A stretch of 64,000 nt of DNA from Lithodes maja (Eukaryota; Arthropoda; Malacostraca; Decapoda; Lithodidae), in the NCBI GenBank assembly GCA_037953745.1, contig JBAKBP010013096.1:1-64000 (forward strand). Reading direction: 5' to 3'. The first letter of the stretch is position 1. Every line of letters starts with the position of its first letter. A program made the translations under genes and the position numbers. The notes under the pieces were generated by a model, which searched no databases, was not told the origin of the DNA, and saw nothing but the letters and a program-made list of their open reading frames with translations. Positions 21,952 through 32,457 of this stretch are shown here, one piece after another.

Positions 21952-23544
21952 GTACGGTCCGGACAGTGTTCCTCCTGTTGTTCTCAAAACTGTGCTTCCG
22001 TGCTGACTCCCTGCCTAGGCAAACTCTTTCGTCTCTGTCTATCCTCTAACGTCTTCCCTTCATGCTGGAAGTTTGCTCACATTCAACCTGTCCCAAAGAA
22101 GGGTGACCGCTCTCAACCCTCCAACTATCGTCCAATTGCTCTTATCTCTTGTCTTTCTAAAGTTTTTGAAACTATTCTTGCTTCCAAATTTCTTAAGCAT
22201 TTCTCTTCTCATAATCTGCTCTCAGATCGCCAGTATGGCTTCCTTAAGGGTCGCTCTACTGGTGATCTTCTTTCATATCTTACTAACTCTTGGTCATCCT
22301 CCTTTCGGGACTTCGGTGAGACTTTTTCTATTGCACTAGACATATCGAAAGCCTTCGATAGAGTCTGGCATAAATCTTTAATTTCTAAACTACCCTCCTT
22401 CGGTTTCTATCCCTCCATCTGTGCCTTTGTCTCTAATTTCCTTTCCGGCCGTTCCATAGCTGCGGTTGTGGATGGCCATTGTTCACTTCCTCACCCTATA
22501 AACTCCGGTGTTCCTCAGGGCTCTGTCCTATCTCCTATTCTCTTTCTAATTTTTATAAATGATCTCCTTAACTGTACCTTAATTCCCATCCATTCATACG
22601 CAGACGACTCAACCTTACACTACTCCATTAGTTTTTCAGAACGCCCCAGCCAGCAATCCCTCAACGACAAACGTAATGAAGCCATAGAACTCTTAAATTC
22701 TGATCTAAATACTATTTCCAATTGGGGCAGAGAAAACCTTGTTAACTTTAATGCTTCCAAAACCCAATTTCTCCATCTATCTACCCGTCAGGATCTCCCA
22801 GCGGACTATCCCTTATTCTTCAACAATACAAAAATCAACCCTTCATCTTCTCTCAATATTCTTGGTGTCTCTTTTTCTTCTGCTCTCATTTGGAAGGACC
22901 ATATTACCAGTCTTGCTAAGGCAGCCTCCCAGAAGCTGGGTGTGCTCAACCGCCTTAGGGGGTTCTTTTCCCCTGCACAGCTTCTTGCTCTGTACAGGGG
23001 CATAGTGCGCCCTTGTATTGAGTATTGTTCACATGTGTGGGGAGGTTCCTCTCACACCGCTCTCCTAGACAAAGTTGAAAGGAAGGCCTTTCGTATCATT
23101 AACTCCCGTCCACTCACCAACTCTCTGCAATCTCTCTGTCTCCGCCGCAATGTTGCATCTCTCTCGCTATTCTATCGCTACTATAATAATCAGTGTTCCT
23201 CAGAGCTATCCCAGTGCATACCACCTCCTTTACGTAGGGCACGTGGTACCCGTCTTGCAACTCAATCCCACCCCTACTCTGTGCAACTCTCCAACCCAAG
23301 AGTGAAACGTTACTCTCAAACTTTCTTCTACTCAACATCTGAGCTCTGGAACTCTCTCCCAGAATCAGTCTTTCCCTCTTCCTATGACTTAAATTGCTTC
23401 AAACTCCGTGTGTCCAGGCATTTTGGCTCGAACGTCCCTTGATTTTGGCCCTGTCACTCTTTCAACTATGGGGGAGGCACTCGCTATAGGCAGTTATGCC
23501 TTTTGCCTCCCTCAATCACATAGAAAAAAAAAAAAAAAAAAAAA
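21952..23544 (+). mobile_element. Poly(A) LINE family G, copy 1, 5'-truncated
   Basis: Inserted in the PHD LINE RT. It starts within the RT fingers (PPVVL region), ends after CACATAG in 21 A residues (23524-23544), and is flanked by the 4-bp duplication ATTT (21948-21951 and 23544-23547). Over their shared length it differs from copy 2 (34662-35923) at about three positions, so both are recent. Confidence 0.9.
21955..23442 (+). CDS. Reverse transcriptase of LINE G copy 1 (N-terminally truncated)
   Basis: RT of a Jockey/I-like LINE; the clade is judged from motif style only. The frame that reads through the left junction is an accident: the real coding part starts after 21955. There is one base missing or changed near the start relative to the longer copy at 50393-53308, but from NCASVLTPCLGK onward the frame is clean to the stop at 23442. 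Motifs: VPKKGDRSQPSNYRPIALIS, motif A IALDISKAFDRVWH, motif B SGVPQGSVLSPILF, catalytic SYADDSTLH, then the C-terminal HVWGGSSHTALLDKVERKAF block. No endonuclease is present, so it is dead on arrival. Confidence 0.87.
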   Translation, partial: RSGQCSSCCSQNCASVLTPCLGKLFRLCLSSNVFPSCWKFAHIQPVPKKGDRSQPSNYRPIALISCLSKVFETILASKFLKHFSSHNLLSDRQYGFLKGRSTGDLLSYLTNSWSSSFRDFGETFSIALDISKAFDRVWHKSLISKLPSFGFYPSICAFVSNFLSGRSIAAVVDGHCSLPHPINSGVPQGSVLSPILFLIFINDLLNCTLIPIHSYADDSTLHYSISFSERPSQQSLNDKRNEAIELLNSDLNTISNWGRENLVNFNASKTQFLHLSTRQDLPADYPLFFNNTKINPSSSLNILGVSFSSALIWKDHITSLAKAASQKLGVLNRLRGFFSPAQLLALYRGIVRPCIEYCSHVWGGSSHTALLDKVERKAFRIINSRPLTNSLQSLCLRRNVASLSLFYRYYNNQCSSELSQCIPPPLRRARGTRLATQSHPYSVQLSNPRVKRYSQTFFYSTSELWNSLPESVFPSSYDLNCFKLRVSRHFGSNVP

Positions 23545-23547
23545 TTT

Positions 23548-25571
23548 AGGTTAGACAGCTCGTCAAAAGTGTATTTTGGTGTAACATTTTGCAATCCAAA
23601 TGTGTTTGGGTGTATGTCTTTATCTCTGTAGAAATTTCGAAAGGTGGCCGTTGTTGTCGTGTATTTATTGAGAGGTTGAGGTAGGTTCTGTGCAAGTGTG
23701 TTTGCTATGGAGGTGAAGAAGGAGTTGAAGTAGGTTGAAATTTGTCGTTTATCGTGGCAAATCTGATCATTAATGGTGAGAGCAATATTAGTGTTAGACG
23801 AATCCCTTGTCTTGTTGCTGTAGCCTGTTGTTTTTAGGTGCCTCCATAGTTTCTTTGGGTTATTCTGATATTCTTCTGCCTTATTGTGAAAATAATTAGT
23901 TTTCGCTGATTTTATTTTCCTACTTAGTTTATTCCTGGCCCTGTTGAACTCATGTTTCAGAACTTGATCCTGTCTATGTTTCGCTAGCCTTTTTAACAGA
24001 TTGTCTCTGTGTTCCAGATGGTGTAGTATGTCATTGTTGATCCATGGGTCTGACCTTGCTTTAATTCGTATGTCTTTCAGAGGAGCTATTTCGTCTAGAA
24101 TGTTTGTGATGATGGTTCTGAAGCCAACCCATGCGTCATTAACGTTTGTACTTCCAAACACTGGAGACCAGTCTGTATTCCATAAAATGTCCAGAAATGT
24201 TTCTTTATTGTAGTTTCTGAGTGACCTTGTTTTGATAATCTTGTGATTCTCTAGGGTAATTTTTGTGGTTTTTCGTGTGCAATATGTGACGAAGTGATCA
24301 CTTATCCCAGTCTGTATAACCCCTGATTGGGATATTTTGTCCTCTCTGTTACAGTTTATGTGGTCTATTATTGTGGCAGTGTTCTCAGAGATACGTGTGG
24401 GGGTTGTGATGAGTTGTTTATGATTGTGCATTGTCAGTATATGCCTATATTCTCGTACAAGCCTATCATTTCGTTGTTTGTAACACAGGTTAAAATCCCC
24501 TAGTATGATGGATTCATTCCGAGGGTCTAGCGATGACAACGTTCGTTCAAATTTGGTCAAGAATTGTGTGTTGTCTGGTGGCCTATAGCATACCCCAATT
24601 GTGATGGGTCTTGTCCTCGGCAGGCGTAGATCGATCCACAGAGCTTCGTGATTTTCTACATGGAGGTCGGTCCTGGTTGTGTGTGTGAGGTTGTTTTTTA
24701 CATACAGACATACTCCTCCCCCATGCCTATTGCGATCATTCCTAACCATATTGAAACCTTGAATGTTTATTTCACCATCGTTTATACTTGAATCCAGCCA
24801 GGTTTCTGTGATTGCAATTATTGAAGCTTTGGCCTTATTAGCTAACAAGTTTAATTCTGACAATTTATGGTACATTGATCTGGCGTTAATGTGGATAAGA
24901 TGGAGCCCTTTGTTGGTGAACACTCTGTATTCATCTTTGATTTTGAATGTGTCCTGGCTGGATTCTGAGTTGTTAATACTAATTGGTTCATTTACATTAA
25001 TATTCGGTAATGAATGCAAGGCACATATGTTGCATAGGAATTCCCGTTCTTCACTGTTGGTCTTCTTAGAGATGCACTTCATGTGAGCTACAGTTTTACA
25101 CTTAACACAGTTTATGATCCTTTGTTTTCTTGTTATGAGTGATTCACATATTTCACAAATGATTTTAGGACCCTTAATAGCTATTTCCCTACATTTATCG
25201 CATTCCACTTCTTTTCTGCTAGTAATGTAAGTACATCGATCGTGTACTGTTTCATTACAACTACTACATTGTGACGTTGTACTCCTTTTGTTGAATCCAA
25301 TATCGCACACTATACATATTTTCCTGTTACTGTTCATCGTACGTCTGGCGGTGTGGTGATCAGCTGTGCGCCGTGAGCGGCTGATGGTGTGTGAGCGCGT
25401 GAGATGAGGACAGGTTGTGGCTCCCCCTTGCCCCCCTCCCACCCCTACCTGTATTTGTTGTTTTATGTCCTTGTTCTTGGCCGTTGTTGCTGTTACTTCA
25501 TTGTCGATGTGTTTGCTAGAGCTTCCTGTTTGTTTGGGTGTTCTGGTTGCATGTTGTGTTACTTGGGTCAC
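23548..25571 (-). pseudogene. PHD fingers and endonuclease half of the split PHD LINE
   Basis: First half of a single-ORF LINE protein. A Ser/Thr/Gln-rich N terminus is followed by two Cys/His zinc clusters of PHD type: CIVCDIG..CSSCNETVHDRC..CDKC and CEICES..CVKCKTVAHMKC..CNIC (roughly residues 85-180). An apurinic-type endonuclease follows with HINARSM, ITETWLD, YVKN, CYRPPD, ILGDFN and GISDHF, all catalytic positions present. A linker leads to the RT start at SNLN, where the nested LINE interrupts. The start could be the ATG at 25571 or a later one just before the fingers. PHD fingers are known in ORF1 of CR1/L2-like LINEs; here they are in the same frame as EN-RT. Confidence 0.85.
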
Positions 25572-25745
25572 CGATATCTGTGGTAGTGATGATACAGTTG
25601 AGGGTAATGTTGAGTAGGTAGAATGTTGGCACTGTGCTGGCGGTTGCCCTGCGGTCTTGGTTGTGAGTTGGAGCGTGACGGGAGACTTGGGTGCCTGCTG
25701 GCCCAGTTTGTTATAACGAATTTTACTGCTAGGGTGTAAAGACTG

Positions 25746-26792
25746 TAGACGGTGTCCCGCAAATCCCTAACTATTGGAGACGTCTTGCCATGGCAAAGAC
25801 TTCTTCAAGAGTTTTGGAGAGTACTGAATTGTTCCTGAAAGTCTGTTTGTGGCATGCCCTTGGTGCTAATTTCTGTGTCAAAACCGCAGCCTAAGAGAGA
25901 TCCTAATGTTATCCCTACACGGTGTGGAAGCACAAAAGTTCCCTAGTAGGATAAAGAACTCTCAAACAATATGGTAGACAGCCATGGCATGAATACATGT
26001 ATGAGTGAGAGGTTTATTTTTAAGCTCAAGTCTTGCATACAAGTGGTTTGAGCCCTCAAATTAACGACTCTACCTTGTTTTCGTTGAGATGGTCATGACG
26101 TGTGCCTGCTATGTCCCAGGGCTGGCATTTATAGGTCAGAAGGTCATTGGTGCGGGGAAGCGGGGGGAGGGGGGGGTTATATTAGGGGGTTGAGGTAGGC
26201 CCCTTAGAAATTCCCGTCATGATGGTGGGGAACCTGCGCGGAAGAGCGGCGCATTTGGAGGGGGGAGATATGGGTAAGCTGCCCCTCGTTCATTTGATTA
26301 TATTTTGCTCTCCTCTCTTGCTTTCCGGAAGTGCTGATGGTTACTCTTATTGTTTTTCCTCGGGTGGATGGCAGAGCGTGGTTTATTGTGGCAATTCTGG
26401 CCTCTCGAGTGTTGACGTGAGACGGTGCTAGGTGTGGTTTTGGGTGGCGATGTTGTTGCCCTCCTTCCTTCGTCTTCTTATTTCCTCGTGGTTGAGGTTG
26501 CTGTTTGGCGTTGACTTGTTGAGGCGAGTTCTTCTTCTCCTTTTGTTATTTCCCTTTTCCTTTCTTCTTTTCTTCTGTGGTCGCCCTGGGTGGTGTGGTC
26601 TTTTCTCTTCTTTGCTGTTTCGTGTTTATTTCAGCCTTGCTGGTATTCCCGTTCTTCTTAGCCGTTTTCTTTGGTGGGGTATTTTCTGTGTTGTTTCTCT
26701 CCTTTATTATGGTCTCTCCTTCTATTTCAATTCTTCTCTTCTGGTTCCGGCTGGTCTGTTGTGGGATGGTGGTGATATCTTTATTTCTGGTA
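25746..26792 (-). repeat. 5' LTR of Gypsy-like element 2, outer part
   Basis: Continues LTR homology from AGACGGTGTCCCGC and matches 15250-16300. It ends CTGGTA, a one-base change from the CTGGCA end of the other LTR. Confidence 0.85.
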
Positions 26793-26939
26793 TTTTAAAT
26801 TCATCTGTTATTTGATTTCTATACGGTCTTATAGATATGTTATCTTCCTTTTTCTACGTACTTCAGAGATTGTTATTTTGCCTGGTCGTCTCACATCTTG
26901 ATTCATCTTCAAATATTCGTCATTTCTCGCTCGCTCTCG

Positions 26940-26942
<3 letters not shown>

Positions 26943-27022
<80 letters not shown>
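26943..27022. repeat. (TC)n microsatellite
   Basis: About 40 CT units, the first of several such tracts in this interval. Confidence 0.95.
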
Positions 27023-27023
<1 letters not shown>

Positions 27024-27025
<2 letters not shown>

Positions 27026-27398
27026 AGTAGAATAGTTTACCAAGGGAGGTGGTCGACAGTAATTATATTGATGCGATTAAGAAAAGACTGGACAATCATA
27101 TAATGAAGATTGGATTAATATGAATTAATTAGTGGGCATGTGTAATTTCCCTTTCAAAATAATGTCTTCCTATATACAAATGTTCCTTGTGGGCATTTCT
27201 TAACCATAAGGTTACACTTCATCCTATTTTCCTGTACGGCTTTTTAGTCGGAGGGAGCGGAGGAGGGGAGAGAGCCTTCTACTTTACTGTCCTATTATTC
27301 CACTATATACTGTCCCTGTCTAGTAGTATTAAGGCCTGACCACCTGGGTTGGGACCGCAAGGTTTGTGTGGTCTGAGTATATGTGTAACTCTGTGTAA

Positions 27399-27400
<2 letters not shown>
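27024..27400 (+). pseudogene. CR1-like LINE 3' end fragment
   Basis: Bases 27031-27123 encode the last 30 residues of a CR1-like RT (NSLPREVVDSNYID...KKRLDNHIM then TGA), the region also seen in the other LINEs here as W-N-x-LP. The rest to about 27400 is probably its 3' UTR, ending in two TGTGTAACTC units before another TC tract. The 5' side is cut by the TC microsatellite. Confidence 0.7.

Positions 27401-27401
<1 letters not shown>

Positions 27402-27440
<39 letters not shown>
27402..27440. repeat. (TC)n microsatellite
   Basis: About 18 units, following the LINE fragment. Confidence 0.9.
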
Positions 27441-27443
<3 letters not shown>

Positions 27444-27924
27444 AAATATTCCCACGCGAATAAGGGTAGCATTTGTCAAGCCTTTCTTAATGACATTCTC
27501 ATAACTTTTCCTCTTCATTAGTACCTTGGTCTTCTTTTCATAATGAACATACTGTAGGTAGTATACATTTGTTTTTTACTTTTCCGTTTCTTCTAAAATA
27601 TCTTACCTACTCAAACCGAAATGGAAACCAAGAGACTAAACTACCTTAATAGACTCCCCAAACTACAAAAGTTCATTACGAAGTTGAATAAGTTGGGTTG
27701 AAGAAGTTATAATATAACCCAAATTGACGTCATTTAATGGACCGGTTAAGTGTGTCTCAGTATTGTTCTCATATGAGGCGGAGTCGGAGCCATCTCATAC
27801 ATCTGGATTAGGAAATATTTAGGAGGGCTTCCGAAGGGGATGGGTAGAAGGAGAACTAGGAAAGAGAGGAATAGGAATGAAAGTGGAGTAATGATAAAAT
27901 CTAAAGTAAAGTAGGATAATATAA
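27441..27924. other. Unclassified spacer
   Basis: No coding motif, tRNA or terminal repeat seen. Confidence 0.5.
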
Positions 27925-28002
27925 AGAAATACACACACACACACACACACAAACTAAAAAAAAAAAAATATATATATATACCTGTATATATACCGGTATA
28001 TA

Positions 28003-28086
<84 letters not shown>

Positions 28087-28093
28087 TGTATAT
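27925..28093. repeat. Compound microsatellite (CA)n, A-run, (TA)n
   Basis: CA units at 27929-27951, 13 A residues at 27957-27969, then TA units to about 28093 with an embedded TACCGGTA. Confidence 0.92.
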
Positions 28094-28311
28094 ATTTAAA
28101 AGTAGACCATAAACAATCCAAAACCAGGTGTGCTGAACATGTTATACAGTATTTAACAAAACTCACCAAATACGTAAACGATTACATCCTGGACATTTTG
28201 ATCATGGTTATCTATTGTTGCAGCTGTCATGTGTCAATTTCATCTTTTCTCCTCCCAGTGTTCTTCCTGTCCTTCCCTGCATACTTCTCTTCTTCCCTTA
28301 CATCTCTCTGT

Positions 28312-28313
<2 letters not shown>

Positions 28314-28387
<74 letters not shown>
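28314..28387. repeat. (CT)n microsatellite
   Basis: About 36 CT units; open frames across it are repeat artefacts. Confidence 0.95.
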
Positions 28388-28389
<2 letters not shown>

Positions 28390-28761
28390 CATCCACTCCA
28401 CCTCATATTCTTCCTCCTCATAGTAGTCACACTCCCTTCTTCACCTATATTTTCCTCCTCGCGTGATATCTTTTTCATCCTACCAATTATCTCCCGTTTC
28501 ACTTTCTTCTGATCTGCTTAGCCCTCCTCCTCCTCCTCCCCCTGCTCTTAATTTTCCTCCTCCTTCTTCATTTCCTCCTTCCTCTTCCTGTTGACTGTCC
28601 TCTTCAGTATTGAGGCAGGCGGAGAGACAGACAATTCTCACAGGGGCTTGTGTTTACCCAAATCAGCTGGTGGGGCGGGTCCCCCTTTTTTGGGGTGGAG
28701 AGCTTCATATTTTTCTTCTTCTGTATCGTTCTGTTCCTCTCCCGCTCTTCCTTTCTCTTTG
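28388..28761. other. C/T-rich spacer
   Basis: Pyrimidine-rich sequence with CTC triplets; no supported feature. Confidence 0.5.
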
Positions 28762-29050
28762 ATTAAGGGGAGATGGATCGTTTTTCTAGATCCTCTTCTC
28801 CCTTATGTTTAGCCCCATTAGTTTTCATATTTTAAGATGGTTGCCTCATTAGTGTGTCGATTTCAAGACCTTTCGCCTCATTTCTTTGTCAATAGTAAGA
28901 CCTTTCGTGCTATTTAGGTGTCGGGTTTTTTCCCTGCTCACGATACTTGGAAGAACCGGCCATTGGCTGGGACATTTTTCTACCGAAAAATATACAAATT
29001 CATCTAGAAGGGGGATCTAATGGATGTTTTGTTTTAAGTTTGATGAATGT
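28762..29050 (+). repeat. Dispersed repeat of unknown class, copy 2
   Basis: Partner of 13756-13998. It carries an extra segment (about 28935-28975) between the GGTGTCG and TTTTTCTACC blocks. It lies just left of the RTE tail. Confidence 0.65.
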
Positions 29051-29085
29051 CTAAGGAGGAAACTAGAAAAAATAATATAAAGATA

Positions 29086-30150
29086 CGTCTATCTATCTAT
29101 CTATTGCCTGACGCCGTGATCCCCGAAGGGGTAGCCACGAACAAACCGGGGCCCATGCACCTCTGTCCCCAGTCAGTCGACGCCCCTCCTCCCAACTAGC
29201 ACCGCCTTCATTCATATACTTCCTCACTCCATCCTTCCCCTTCGGTGCACCTCTCCCTCTCTGTCCTGCCACCTCGCTCTCGTACACCCTCTTAGTCAAT
29301 CTCTCGCTTTCCATACGTTCCATATGGCCGAACCATCTCAAGTTGTTCCTTTTCACACTTTCCAGCACATCTACCTCCACACCACACCTCCTTCTTACTT
29401 CCTCATTCGTCTGTCTATCCCTCCATGTAACTCCGCACGCACTTCTTAAGTAACTCATTTCCACCGCTCTCACTCTTGGTCTGAGTCTCTTCCCGAACGT
29501 CCATGCTTCGCTTCCGTAAGATAGTGTCGGGATTACCACACTGTCAAGCAAGGACTTCTTCACTTCCATACTGACCACCCTATTTCTTGTTACTGCTTTC
29601 AACGTACCTACAACCCTCTTCCCCTGTTGTACCCTCTCCCGCACTTCCTCATCCATAGTCCCATCTTTGCTCAACACACTGCCGAGATACTTAAAAGAGC
29701 TGACGAATTCCATAGCCTGACCGTTCAACTTCACCTCACACTCTGTGACTTCACCCCTTTCGAAGACCATAACCTTGCTCTTCCCTGCATTTACCTTCAA
29801 ATTCCGTTTTTCGCACACTGTTCCAAACTCATTTACGAGACCCTGCAACTCCCATTCATAATCGCTCATCAGAACTGTATCATCCGCAAACAGCAGTATA
29901 GGCAGCTGCCACTCATTTCCCTCCCTTTTCAGCGATACTCCAACATCCACTGCTCTTCCTAGTATTTCTTTTATGACTCCATCCATATATACAGTAAACA
30001 ACCACGGGAACATCACACACCCCTGTTTCAACCCAACACTCATTCTCCACACATACCGCTGCCTTTGCACCCTCATACATGCTCTTCACTGCTTTCAGCA
30101 ACTTGCCATCTACTCCGTATATTCTAAGACTAACATACGTACAATAGTAA
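29086..30150 (-). mobile_element. RTE-type LINE, 5'-truncated, with (GATA)n tail
   Basis: Minus strand: begins within RT at about 30150 and ends in GATA units at 29103-29086. Very short 3' UTRs and tetranucleotide-type tails are typical of RTE. Endonuclease is absent. Confidence 0.82.
29093..30150 (-). pseudogene. RTE reverse transcriptase fragment
   Basis: The first readable part (30150-30040) encodes IYGVDGKLLKAVKSMYEG, the region before motif B in RTE elements. A frameshift near 30070 moves it to the main frame, which continues with SVGLKQGC (motif B), LPILLFADDTVLM (catalytic FADD), NVNAGKSKVM-like thumb start, SFKYLGSVLSKDG, then SYGSEAWT and RWFGHMERM, all typical of RTE RTs. The stop codon at 29093 is made by the GATA tail itself, so the frame reads straight into the tail with no 3' UTR. 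Confidence 0.85.
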
Positions 30151-30423
30151 ATAAATATGCCCATCCCCCCTTAACAGTTATCTTTTCTTATTTTGTCCTG
30201 TGTTTATACACTCTTTCTTATATTCCTCCTATCTCCTTTGTAATGTTCACTCACTCACTCGGTTTCTCTTTCCACGACCAATATCTATTTATCACACAGT
30301 AGGTTTTATATGTGCCCCATCATTTAGCTACCCCATTATTTCCTTTTCGATATTTGCTACTTTGACTTGTTCACACTTCCACTTCTTCAGCCGTTAAGAA
30401 ATTATATCATAATTTTTTGTTAT
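30151..30423. other. Unclassified spacer
   Basis: AT-rich; no feature seen. Confidence 0.5.
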
Positions 30424-30478
30424 CTCTCTCTCTCTCTCTCTCTATTTCTCTCTCTCTCTCTTTATCTCTCTCTCTCTC

Positions 30479-30556
<78 letters not shown>
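30424..30556. repeat. (CT)n microsatellite with interruptions
   Basis: About 65 CT units with a few TTT interruptions. Confidence 0.95.
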
Positions 30557-30558
<2 letters not shown>

Positions 30559-30700
30559 CAACAGTAAACTAAATTTTTCCATTTTTAGCGAAGTTTATCG
30601 GGTGGTCTGGGTAGTATGAGCATTATCCAGTAGGACACTTCACTCTACAATCTAGATTAATTAGGTGCTTCTTTGTTGGATTATTTGTTAGATTGTTGTT

Positions 30701-30736
30701 GTTAATATTATTATTATTATTATTATTATTTTATTA

Positions 30737-30774
<38 letters not shown>

Positions 30775-30798
30775 ATTATTATTATTATTATTATTATG
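30701..30798. repeat. (TTA)n microsatellite
   Basis: About 32 ATT units. Confidence 0.95.
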
Positions 30799-31489
30799 AG
30801 AGGAAGAGCAGGAGAGGAGAGGAGGAGATAATTGAGAAGTGGGGAAGGGACAGAGAGTAGAAGTGCTGGGTTGGGAGAGAAAGGGAATGAGGAGGCAAGA
30901 AAGAACGGAGAGGAGGTGATAATAATTATAAGAAAGCTGGAGGAGGAAGATAAACAAAATTATGGAAGAAGGCATAGGAGGTGTAACAAGTAAGAATATG
31001 TAATTAAGAGGGACAAGAAGAGATTACACTCAAGCTTTAAATTCCTCTGTCGTAATACATGTATGGGGTTTGGATCTGCCAGTTGTAATAGCCTGGTTTA
31101 GATTGATTAAAAGTCTGATTTATTTTAATGTTTTCTGAAGTTACATTTTTTTTCTTCTAAAACTATATACAATTTTGAAGTTTCTGCAGCAAAGATGGTT
31201 TATGATCTTAGTAAGTACAACTCCTTCTATACGTTTTAGTCCAGTTGTAACAATTTATCACGTAGTATCAACTCTTCCTAACCTGATGACATGTTTAGTA
31301 TATTATTTTTTTAGTGTAACTAACAACTGCGGTATCCCATTAACCCTGACATTCTATTGACAACTTATTAAAATATATATAACAATAATCTACTCAACCT
31401 TCTACTTCATTTTCCTCTTCTAAAGGATTGAACACAAATATGATCATAAATTCATAAATATGATCATGATTCGTAAATGCAGATGAAGA

Positions 31490-31495
<6 letters not shown>
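30799..31495. other. Unclassified spacer
   Basis: Starts purine-rich (30799-30970), then AT-rich. I see no coding motif. Confidence 0.5.

Positions 31496-31575
<80 letters not shown>
31496..31575. repeat. (GA)n microsatellite
   Basis: About 39 GA units. Confidence 0.95.
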
Positions 31576-31576
<1 letters not shown>

Positions 31577-31790
31577 TTATGCACGAGGGAAAATAAAAAG
31601 GTAAAATAAAACTCCGTATAAGTTAAACCCGCCCCGCGACTCTCTGACGATGTAATATTTCATACCGGGAGACCGGAAAGACTTTATACTTGGCATCATT
31701 TTGTGAATGTAATTGAATACATTATTGTTGATATACCGGTAGGATATATTATCAACAGAGACAGTTGAAGTTAATATTAACGTCTAAGGT

Positions 31791-31864
31791 CTTTCAACTC
31801 TGGGGGAGGCACTCGTCACAGGAAGTTCTGCCTTTTGTATACTTCATCCACATAAAAAAGAAAA
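31791..31864 (+). pseudogene. LINE G 3' end fragment
   Basis: About 70 bases resemble the 3' UTR of LINE G (23455-23530): GGGGGAGGCACTCG, GCCTTTTG and CACATA followed by an A-rich stretch. Diverged, hence older than copies 1 and 2. Confidence 0.75.
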
Positions 31865-32012
31865 TATATAATTAAATATTTAGTTGTTTTTCAACCTCAC
31901 GGCGATGGATACCGGTACTTAGTGTTTTGAACACATAAACCACCTTTTTATGAACAAAATATTGTTTTCCCACCATACACTTCCGGTACGCGTTTTGAGG
32001 GCTACTAATGAA

Positions 32013-32165
32013 GTACAAAGGAGTACAAAGGAAAACATGCAACAACAGGTCATGCAACCCCTCGAGGTCCTCCAAAACACTGCTGTTCCAAGTGTAGCAA
32101 CAGTGTTTCGGAGATAATGTGGGAAATATGTGAGAAGGAAGTGCTGCCCTGGGGCTTAGTATTGA
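32013..32165 (-). pseudogene. LINE E 3' UTR fragment
   Basis: On the minus strand it resembles the 3' end of LINE E (59575-59730), sharing GTACTCCTTTGTACTTC-like terminal units, GTTTTGGAGGAC and GGGCAG. It is strongly diverged. Confidence 0.6.
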
Positions 32166-32331
32166 TATAATGAAACCGACAAGTGTATATATATTTGTGT
32201 CATGTCGGTAAGCTCGATAGATGTACGATGCAGTACTGAAGTCAAACACAGATAAAGTATACATTCCAATGATATAACCAGTATACTGAATATTACACTG
32301 GATTCAAATCAAACAACTCATGGTTACTAGT

Positions 32332-32457
32332 CCACTGCTATAACCACTATCTCCACTGCTATAGCAACTATCTCCAATGCTATAATCACTCTCTCCACTG
32401 CTATAACCACTCTCTCCACTGCTATAGCCACTCTTTCCACTGTTATACCCACTCTCT
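32332..32457. repeat. 21-bp minisatellite, about six units
   Basis: Diverged units of the form CCACTGCTATAACCACTCTC. Confidence 0.88.

Larger units (their letters stand above)
20105..25745 (-). mobile_element. PHD-finger LINE inserted in the 5' LTR, itself interrupted
   Basis: Minus-strand non-LTR retrotransposon with 5' region at 25745-25572, one long ORF for PHD fingers, endonuclease and RT (25571-23548 and 21951-20427), a 3' UTR with AATAAA, and an (ATT)n tail at 20131-20105. It interrupts an LTR whose intact partner shows the empty site (GCCATTATTTAGACGG, 15239-15255). A plus-strand LINE (21952-23544) is nested within it. Confidence 0.85.
14402..26792 (-). mobile_element. Second Gypsy-like LTR element, internally deleted and interrupted
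   Basis: Minus-strand order: 5' LTR (26792-19232, split by 5.6 kb of LINE insertions), possible primer site, gag-integrase fusion ORF, proline-rich tail, 3' LTR (16300-14402). LTR ends form TGCCAG...CTGGCA inverted repeats. Protease, RT, RNase H and the integrase core are absent, so it is non-autonomous. Without the inserted LINEs it would be about 6.75 kb. No convincing target duplication is seen. Confidence 0.82.

Noticed and set aside
14396..26810. CTGTTA as target duplication of Gypsy-like element 2
   Set aside because: CTGTTA adjoins the left LTR end, but on the right it occurs about 14 bases beyond the LTR end, so it does not fit.
28198..28512. Small proteins across CT, GA and TA microsatellites (also 26837-27103, 30367-30567, 39420-39707, 46169-46487)
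   Set aside because: Open frames consist of Ser-Leu, Arg-Glu or Tyr-Ile dipeptides encoded by the repeat; no flanking coding signal.
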